A stretch of DNA of 64,000 nucleotides, taken from the NCBI RefSeq assembly GCF_020176955.2, contig NZ_JAIUCZ020000005.1:620001-684000 (forward strand). Direction: 5' to 3'. Origin of the DNA: Nocardia sp. alder85J (GTDB taxonomy: Bacteria; Actinomycetota; Actinomycetes; Mycobacteriales; Mycobacteriaceae). Position numbers and translations under genes: made by a program. The notes below the pieces were generated by a model. That model was not told the DNA's origin, did no database searches, and saw nothing but the letters and a program-made list of their open reading frames with translations. Shown in pieces: positions 58,733-64,000 of this stretch (position 1 is its first letter; each line of letters starts with the position of its first letter).

Positions 58733-61700
58733 CTACCAGGCGGTGTTGATGTGGCCCGGGCTCCACATGCCGCCGCGGGTCTCCTGGGTGACCGTCACGG
58801 CCGGGTTGGACCGGGTGGGGTCGACGGTGGCGGCGGTGGTGTCCATCGGGGTGAAGCGTTGCAGCTCACCCCAGTCGCGGCGCCAGTCGTCCTTCAGGTA
58901 GGTGGCCACGGTCTGCGGGCGCAGCAGTTCCTGGGTCCAGCCGAGCGGGCCGCCGCCGTTGTGGTCCTCCCACAGGGTGGTGTCGTGCGCGCCGATCCGG
59001 TCGGGCAGGATGCGCCATGACGGGACCTGCGCGATGCCGTCCTTGTGGTCGAAGGGGCGCTGGCACGGGAATTGCAGGCCCACGGCCCAGTCCAGCAGCA
59101 CCGGCGAATGCGAGCCGACCACGTCCTGGAGACTGTGGGTCTGCGGCACCCGCGGCGGGGTCAGCGCCAGCCACTGGGCCGGATCGCGGTCGCGCGCGGC
59201 GGCGACGATGCGGACCACATCCGCCTGGCCGGGGATGTCGGAGAACGGGACCCGCAGGTTGCGCCAGGCCGGGGCCGGGCCGATGTCGAGCGGGGTGATC
59301 TTGCCGAGCGCCTGTGCGGTGCCGTCGGAATTGGCTGTGCCGTACTCGATCTCGACGGACTGCCCGCCGGTCACGACGCCGTCCTTGTCGACCGACCGGA
59401 TCCGCCCGGCGGCGGCGACGGCGATGATGCCGCTGCGGTCGGCGGGCAGCTTGTACCAGCCGGTGGTCAGTTCGGCGGGGCCGGACTGACCGCTGGTGCC
59501 CAGTTCGGGCGTGGTGACCGAGTTCAGGCCGAAAGGCAGTGCGGCGCCGCCGGTTTCGGAACCGGCATCGGCTCCGGACTTGGGCGTCACCGAGGTCGAG
59601 ATGGTACTGCTGCCGCTGCCGGTGTCGTCCGGGTTCAGATCACCGACGCCGTTGGGCACGAAACCCTTTGCGCCACTGGTGAAGGTGGCGAACACGTCAC
59701 CGGACAGCGGGGCCAGCAGACCGGCGTTCGGGTCGGTCTCCACCAGCACGTCCTGCGCCAGCCCGCACGGCTTACCCAGTACCGCATCGACATTGGAGCG
59801 GGCCAGCGAGAAGGCCGGGTACTGCGAGACCGCGCCCTTGGCGAACGAGCCCACCTCGAACAGCACCAGGAACACCACCGCCACACTCAGCGGCCGGATG
59901 CGCAGCAGTCGCCCGAACCGTCCCGAATCCCGTTGCGGCGCACCGGGTTCCGGCGACCGCACATGGAACCAACCGGCCAGCACGAACAGCAGCACGGCGA
60001 GCAGCAGGAACAGCCGGTCCAGCGCGAAACCGTGCACCGACGGCGGCTTGTCCCACCACGGGATGCCGAAGCTGGACACGTACCACCAGCCGTTGACGCT
60101 GGTGAACACCTGGGCCATCGCCAGCGCCACCACGGCGCCGAACAGTGCCCGGTTGCGCGCCGAGCGCAGCACCCGCGGGCCGACCGCCACCGCGGTCATG
60201 ATCGCCACCGCACCCGCGAGTCCGGCGTACACGCCGTTCTGGTGCGTCCATTTGGTGGGCGTGGTCATCATCAGCAGCATCGCGCCGAAGGTGGTGCCGA
60301 GCAGCCGGCGCGCCGGACCGGCGGCCAGCAGCGGAATCCGGCCGCCGCGGCGCAGCAGCACGAACGTCGAGGCCAGCATGCCCAGCCACAGCGCCACCAT
60401 GGCGAACCGCCGCGCGATCGAGCCGTCGACGGTCGGCATGAACAGCCACTGGTAGCGCAGATATTCGTTGTACCAGGGGTCGTTCGGCAGCGCGGCCTGA
60501 TGCACCCGCCGCATCTCGAACATCGCCGACAGCGGCTCCACCGAGAAGGAGACGGCCAGGACCAGCACACCCGCGGCCGCCAGCGGCGCCAGCAGGGCAC
60601 CGTACGCCCGGATCCACGACCACACGCCGGGTGCGACCCCGGCGAGCCGGCGCGCCTGCGCGACCCCGGCCCGCCACACCGGCCCCACCCCGGCCAGCAG
60701 TGCCGCCACACACACCACGCCGGACGGGGCCGCGGTACAGCTGAACGCGGCGATCAGGATGGCCAGCGCATAGGGCAGCAGTCGCCGCGTCGCCACCGCC
60801 CGCTCCATCAGGCACCAGGTGAGCAGCAGGCAGACCGCCACCACCGGTTCGGGCCGCAGCCCGTTGTTGTACGGCAGCCAGGCCGCCAGGAAGCCGAAGG
60901 CCCCAGTCCACACCGCGATCCGATCGCTGCGCACCGCGGCGCCCAGCCGCGGTACCACTTCACGGCTGATCGCCAGCCAGCACAGCACGCCGGCGACCAG
61001 CGTGGGTAGTCGCATCCACGGGCTGGCGGTGCTGAGATGCGCCATGTAGGCGAGCAGGTCGTAGGGCGGAGTGCCGACCGGCGTCTCCGGCACCCCGAAG
61101 TACCGGAAGTAGTTGGCCATGTACCCGGACACCGACGAGGTCCGGGCCATTCCGAACTGATAGCCGTCGTCGGAGGTGGTGGCGCCGATGACGTACCAGA
61201 CCAGCAGCAGCCCGAGGACGGCGACGTCCGCGCCGGTGAAGGTGAGCCAGCGCCGCGGCACCAGCCGGCCGCGCCGCCCGTCCCGGCGGTCCAGGACCAG
61301 CAGGGCGATCAGCGCCACCAGGGTGAGCACCAGCGCGAGCACGGTCGCGATCCGCTTGGCGACGGTGGGCACCACCGAGAACCGGCTGTCCACCTGCGCG
61401 GTCATCCGGGCGCCGTCGGCGGTGGTGAGATCGCTGTAGAGGCCGACCAGCTGCGGCCGGAAGTCACCGGTCAGGGTCACCGGCTGCACACCCGGGGCGC
61501 CGGCGAGTTCCGCGGTGGCGTGGGTGAAGTCGGCGTGCACCGTGAGCGTGCAGTCGCCCAGTTCGTCCAGCGGCACGCTCACCAGGGACTGGTTGCGCAG
61601 CACCGCCTCCAGCGTCGCGGGCTTGCCGTCCTGCGCGGCCCGCACCCGGGCGACGAATCCGTACTTCTCCTGATCCGGTGCGCCGGTGGGCATCGTCGAC

Positions 61701-62005
61701 GCGAGCAGCCCGCCCTTGGCGGTCAGCTGCGCGGTGGTCCGGCACGGCACCGTGACGTCGAAGGCCGCCGGGGCGTACGACACCAGCGGGGCGGTCACGC
61801 TGCGCATCGAGTCCTGTTGCGGCCAGCTCAGCGTGGTCTTGTCCACGTGCACCGGCAGCAGCGGTACCGCGATCGCGAGGACCGCGCCCAGCAGACCGGC
61901 CAGCAGCGCGACCCGCGCGGCCCACCCGGCCCGTCCCGACCCGCGGACCGCGGATCTCGCCTCATCGAGCGGCGACTGGTCCGCTTTCACCATCGTGTCG
62001 GTCAC
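58733..62005 (-). CDS. Arabinosyltransferase of the Emb family
   Basis: The 1090-residue protein is a GT-C enzyme that builds arabinan of arabinogalactan/lipoarabinomannan from decaprenyl-phosphoarabinose. It has an N-terminal extracellular domain (60-215), about 13 membrane helices, the catalytic Asp279-Asp280 in TSDDGYQFGMAR, and a C-terminal carbohydrate-binding domain. Met286 matches the position linked to ethambutol resistance (EmbB Met306) and is unchanged. A TAACAT element ends eight bases before GTG 62005, suggesting a leaderless transcript; ATG 61993 is an alternative start. I cannot tell EmbA, B or C apart. Confidence 0.92.
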   Translation of the reverse strand: MTDTMVKADQSPLDEARSAVRGSGRAGWAARVALLAGLLGAVLAIAVPLLPVHVDKTTLSWPQQDSMRSVTAPLVSYAPAAFDVTVPCRTTAQLTAKGGLLASTMPTGAPDQEKYGFVARVRAAQDGKPATLEAVLRNQSLVSVPLDELGDCTLTVHADFTHATAELAGAPGVQPVTLTGDFRPQLVGLYSDLTTADGARMTAQVDSRFSVVPTVAKRIATVLALVLTLVALIALLVLDRRDGRRGRLVPRRWLTFTGADVAVLGLLLVWYVIGATTSDDGYQFGMARTSSVSGYMANYFRYFGVPETPVGTPPYDLLAYMAHLSTASPWMRLPTLVAGVLCWLAISREVVPRLGAAVRSDRIAVWTGAFGFLAAWLPYNNGLRPEPVVAVCLLLTWCLMERAVATRRLLPYALAILIAAFSCTAAPSGVVCVAALLAGVGPVWRAGVAQARRLAGVAPGVWSWIRAYGALLAPLAAAGVLVLAVSFSVEPLSAMFEMRRVHQAALPNDPWYNEYLRYQWLFMPTVDGSIARRFAMVALWLGMLASTFVLLRRGGRIPLLAAGPARRLLGTTFGAMLLMMTTPTKWTHQNGVYAGLAGAVAIMTAVAVGPRVLRSARNRALFGAVVALAMAQVFTSVNGWWYVSSFGIPWWDKPPSVHGFALDRLFLLLAVLLFVLAGWFHVRSPEPGAPQRDSGRFGRLLRIRPLSVAVVFLVLFEVGSFAKGAVSQYPAFSLARSNVDAVLGKPCGLAQDVLVETDPNAGLLAPLSGDVFATFTSGAKGFVPNGVGDLNPDDTGSGSSTISTSVTPKSGADAGSETGGAALPFGLNSVTTPELGTSGQSGPAELTTGWYKLPADRSGIIAVAAAGRIRSVDKDGVVTGGQSVEIEYGTANSDGTAQALGKITPLDIGPAPAWRNLRVPFSDIPGQADVVRIVAAARDRDPAQWLALTPPRVPQTHSLQDVVGSHSPVLLDWAVGLQFPCQRPFDHKDGIAQVPSWRILPDRIGAHDTTLWEDHNGGGPLGWTQELLRPQTVATYLKDDWRRDWGELQRFTPMDTTAATVDPTRSNPAVTVTQETRGGMWSPGHINTAW

Positions 62006-62210
62006 GGAGGCAGATGTTAGCCTCACGGTTTGGTAACCGGCGAAGTCGTCTCCCCATTCTCAGCCTTCTTTGAGGTTCCGACCGGCCGATCGCGTCTTCG
62101 TCACAGCAGAAACACCCCCTCCGGAACCCGCCCGCGGACGCCGCGGGAGAGAACTCGGAGAGGGTGTGGGTACAGCGACGCCGCGGGCGCGGACCCCGGC
62201 GGAACGGCGA

Positions 62211-62732
62211 CTACGTGCAGGCCGGCGAGGTGGCGCCCAGGTTCTGCAGGCCCGCGCAGGCCCAGCTCTTCTGCAACTTCCACTTGCCGTCCTGGGCGAT
62301 GAACGGCACCTGGGCCGGCTGCGGCGCGCCGCCGCCGATGGAGAAGCTGACGGTCGCGGTGAGGGTGTCACCCAGCGAGGTCACGTCGGTGACCTCGATG
62401 TGCGCGTTGTTCTGCTGGTAGGCATCGGTGAGCTTCTTCAGCATGTCCGGATCCTTGGCCAGCGCGTCCTGGCCGTCCTCCAGGTACTGCACCTTCTGAT
62501 CGGCCGGGACGTTCGGGTCCAGCGCCTCGGACAGCTCCTGGTTGAGCTGAGCGGCCGTCGGCACCGGCGGCAGCGCCGTGCTCGGCGCGACGGCCGCACT
62601 GGCCGACGTGGTCACCTTCGCCGAGCTGCTACTGCTGGAGTGCTTGTCCCCGCTGCCACAGGCCGACATGCCGAGCGCAGCGACGACGGCCAGGGTGGCG
62701 ACCGCGACGCGTCCAGTCCTCTGAAGCTTCAA
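62211..62732 (-). CDS. MTB12-like lipoprotein
   Basis: The 173-residue protein starts at TTG 62732, chosen for the AAAGGACG just upstream and the signal peptide that begins there (KLQRTGRVAVATLAVVAALGMSAC, lipobox Cys25). A serine-rich linker leads to a domain of about 115 residues (LPPVPTAAQLNQELSEALDPNVPADQKVQYLEDG ... VPFIAQDGKWKLQKSWAC). That domain resembles the low-molecular-weight antigen MTB12 of mycobacteria (recall). Function is unknown; it is surface exposed. The 205 bases downstream hold only GC-rich inverted repeats, one of them CCCGCGG-acg-CCGCGGG. Confidence 0.8.
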   Translation of the reverse strand: MKLQRTGRVAVATLAVVAALGMSACGSGDKHSSSSSSAKVTTSASAAVAPSTALPPVPTAAQLNQELSEALDPNVPADQKVQYLEDGQDALAKDPDMLKKLTDAYQQNNAHIEVTDVTSLGDTLTATVSFSIGGGAPQPAQVPFIAQDGKWKLQKSWACAGLQNLGATSPACT

Positions 62733-62831
62733 TGCTCGTCCTTTGCGTTCGAGTTGATTCAGTTCCGTTCCGTGACAGCACCACCCGCTGGCAGCGCTGC
62801 GCACGAGTGGCCTCACGCTACCCGTCAAAAT

Positions 62832-64000
62832 TCAACGCAGACTAAGGAGCGGATCGGCCGGGGAGAGCTCGATATCGTCGGCAGCGAACGTATACGCTGG
62901 ACCCGGTCCTGTCGAGCGTGACTCGAAACGAATTGTGACGCGGCCGTGGCCGCTGCCCTGGACCCAACCGTGCCCGAACTCGCGATGCGCGACATCCCGG
63001 CCGGGATACCAGAATTCGGTGGTGAACGAGCGAGTGGCGGGTGGCACCAGTTCCTGCTCCGGCGCCGGAATCGGCCGCTCCGAAGGCGTTTCGCCGTCCG
63101 CACCCGCGATCCGGCCCGGATCCTCCTGGTCCAGCTCGGGGAACAGCGACTCCTGCCGCACCTCCGACAACCCGCCGAAACCCACGCCGACCAGCCGAAT
63201 CGGGCCCAGCTCAACGGGATCGATGGCGGAGCGCAACGCGGCCGCGGTGAGCGTGGCCGGATCCTCGGTGGCGTACGGCAGCGTGAACGAGCGCGTCACG
63301 ATGCTCATATCGGCCTTCTTCATCTTGAGCACCACCGTGCGCGCGGCGCGCCCGTCGCCGGTGAGCCGGCGGTGCGCCGCGGCCGCCATCTCCTCGATGG
63401 CCGCGCGCAACGCGGCCAGGGTGACGATGTCGCGCTCGTAGGTGGTCTCGGCGCTGATCTGTTTGGCCTCGGCCCGTTCGGCCACCGGGCGGTCGTCGAT
63501 GCCGCGGGCCAGCCGGTGCAGCGCGGTGCCCACACTGCCGCCGAGCAGGGCCGCCGCCTCCGACTCCGGCAGCGCCGCGAACGCGCCGACGGTCTCGATA
63601 CCCAGTGAGCGCAGCCGCTGCTCGGCCACCGGGCCGATCCCCCACAGCCGGCGCACCGGCAGCGCCGCCAGCAACGACTGCTGCTCCCCCGGCGAGACCA
63701 CCCGGATGCCATCGGGTTTGGCCAGGCCCGAGGCGATCTTGGCCAGTTGCTTGCCGGTACCCGCGCCGATCGAGACCACCAGGCCGATGCGCTCGCGCAC
63801 CCGCTGCCGCACCCGCGCGCAGAATTCCGTCACCGCCGCCACGCTCGCGCCGGCCAATTCCACCGGCTCGCCGAACGCCTCGTCGAGCGACAGCGTCTCC
63901 AGCACCGGGATGTGCTCGCGCAGCAGCTCGAACACCTGCGCGCTGACCGTGCTGTAGACCACCGGGCGCGGCGGCACCACCACCGCCGCGGCGCCGACGA
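62832..64000 (-). CDS. dinB: DNA polymerase IV (Y family), partial at the 5' end
   Basis: At least 389 residues are visible and the N-terminus lies beyond the window edge. The palm contains ETLSLDEAFGEP with the catalytic acidic pair, then IGAGTGKQLAKIASGLAKPDG. The thumb HhH region reads LPVRRLWGIGPVAEQRLRSLGIETVGAFAALPE, and the little-finger domain extends to about residue 270. A C-terminal extension of about 110 residues (WYPGRDVAHREFGHGWVQGSGHGRVTIRFE) is typical of mycobacterial DinB1/DinX. It performs error-prone translesion synthesis. Confidence 0.92.
   Translation of the reverse strand, partial: VGAAAVVVPPRPVVYSTVSAQVFELLREHIPVLETLSLDEAFGEPVELAGASVAAVTEFCARVRQRVRERIGLVVSIGAGTGKQLAKIASGLAKPDGIRVVSPGEQQSLLAALPVRRLWGIGPVAEQRLRSLGIETVGAFAALPESEAAALLGGSVGTALHRLARGIDDRPVAERAEAKQISAETTYERDIVTLAALRAAIEEMAAAAHRRLTGDGRAARTVVLKMKKADMSIVTRSFTLPYATEDPATLTAAALRSAIDPVELGPIRLVGVGFGGLSEVRQESLFPELDQEDPGRIAGADGETPSERPIPAPEQELVPPATRSFTTEFWYPGRDVAHREFGHGWVQGSGHGRVTIRFESRSTGPGPAYTFAADDIELSPADPLLSLR

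Noticed and set aside
1..64000. Prophage, insertion sequence, integrative element, CRISPR array or tRNA genes
   Set aside because: I saw no transposase, integrase, terminal repeats, repeat-spacer arrays or tRNA-like folds; the intergenic spaces are short and explained by promoters and hairpins.

Overview
The window is high-GC actinobacterial DNA from a mycolic-acid bacterium, most likely Nocardia or a close relative. The evidence is a complete mce operon (mammalian-cell-entry lipid importer), an Emb-type arabinosyltransferase for cell-wall arabinan, a mycofactocin-coupled dehydrogenase, MTB12-like and PknH-sensor-like lipoproteins, and the lspA-rluD-dinB neighbourhood known from mycobacteria. 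GTG starts and 4-base ATGA/GTGA overlaps are common. No rRNA, tRNA, CRISPR array or intact transposon was seen.

Layout. 0-3.7 kb: the end of a methyltransferase gene, a RidA enzyme facing a WYL regulator, a small secreted protein and a hydrolase lipoprotein. 3.7-13.8 kb: an eight-gene, mostly overlapping operon (two amidohydrolases, ABC importer, FAD oxidase, creatininase-like enzyme, flavin/PLP oxidase-like protein). It diverges from an XRE-cupin regulator and a Van-type reductase, which is followed by a frameshifted dehydrogenase remnant. 14.2-17.5 kb: a VapBC module, then a secreted putative nuclease toxin with an overlapping immunity-like gene and a sensor-like lipoprotein. 17.7-24.6 kb: a TauD dioxygenase / BKACE / quinone oxidoreductase operon, its AraC regulator, and an MFS transporter with a related promoter. 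25-29.9 kb: secreted protein, isochorismatase-like hydrolase, amidase, metallo-hydrolase and cupin. 30-36 kb: RtcB ligase, truncated hemoglobin, PhzF, CtpE-like ATPase and a TetR regulator. 36-41.5 kb: a four-gene molybdenum hydroxylase operon with a mycofactocin-type SDR. 41.7-52.5 kb: a P450 followed by mceABCDEF, a Mce-associated gene and the two yrbE genes, an unusual order. 53-64 kb: TetR and hydrolase around a strong palindrome, two lipoproteins, lspA-rluD, an arabinosyltransferase, an MTB12-like lipoprotein and a partial DNA polymerase IV.

How the parts may work together. A 19-bp palindrome (ATGTTGATG-N-CATCAACAT) lies in the divergent promoter of the XRE-cupin gene. Variants of it lie upstream of both the amidase and the metallo-hydrolase genes 16 kb away. 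I infer one regulon for import and stepwise hydrolysis/oxidation of an unidentified small nitrogenous compound. A second conserved promoter block links the AraC-controlled dioxygenase operon to the MFS gene. The mce, P450, Mo-hydroxylase and mycofactocin SDR genes together point to uptake and oxidation of hydrophobic substrates. Functions are read from motifs and family resemblance only; no database search was possible.
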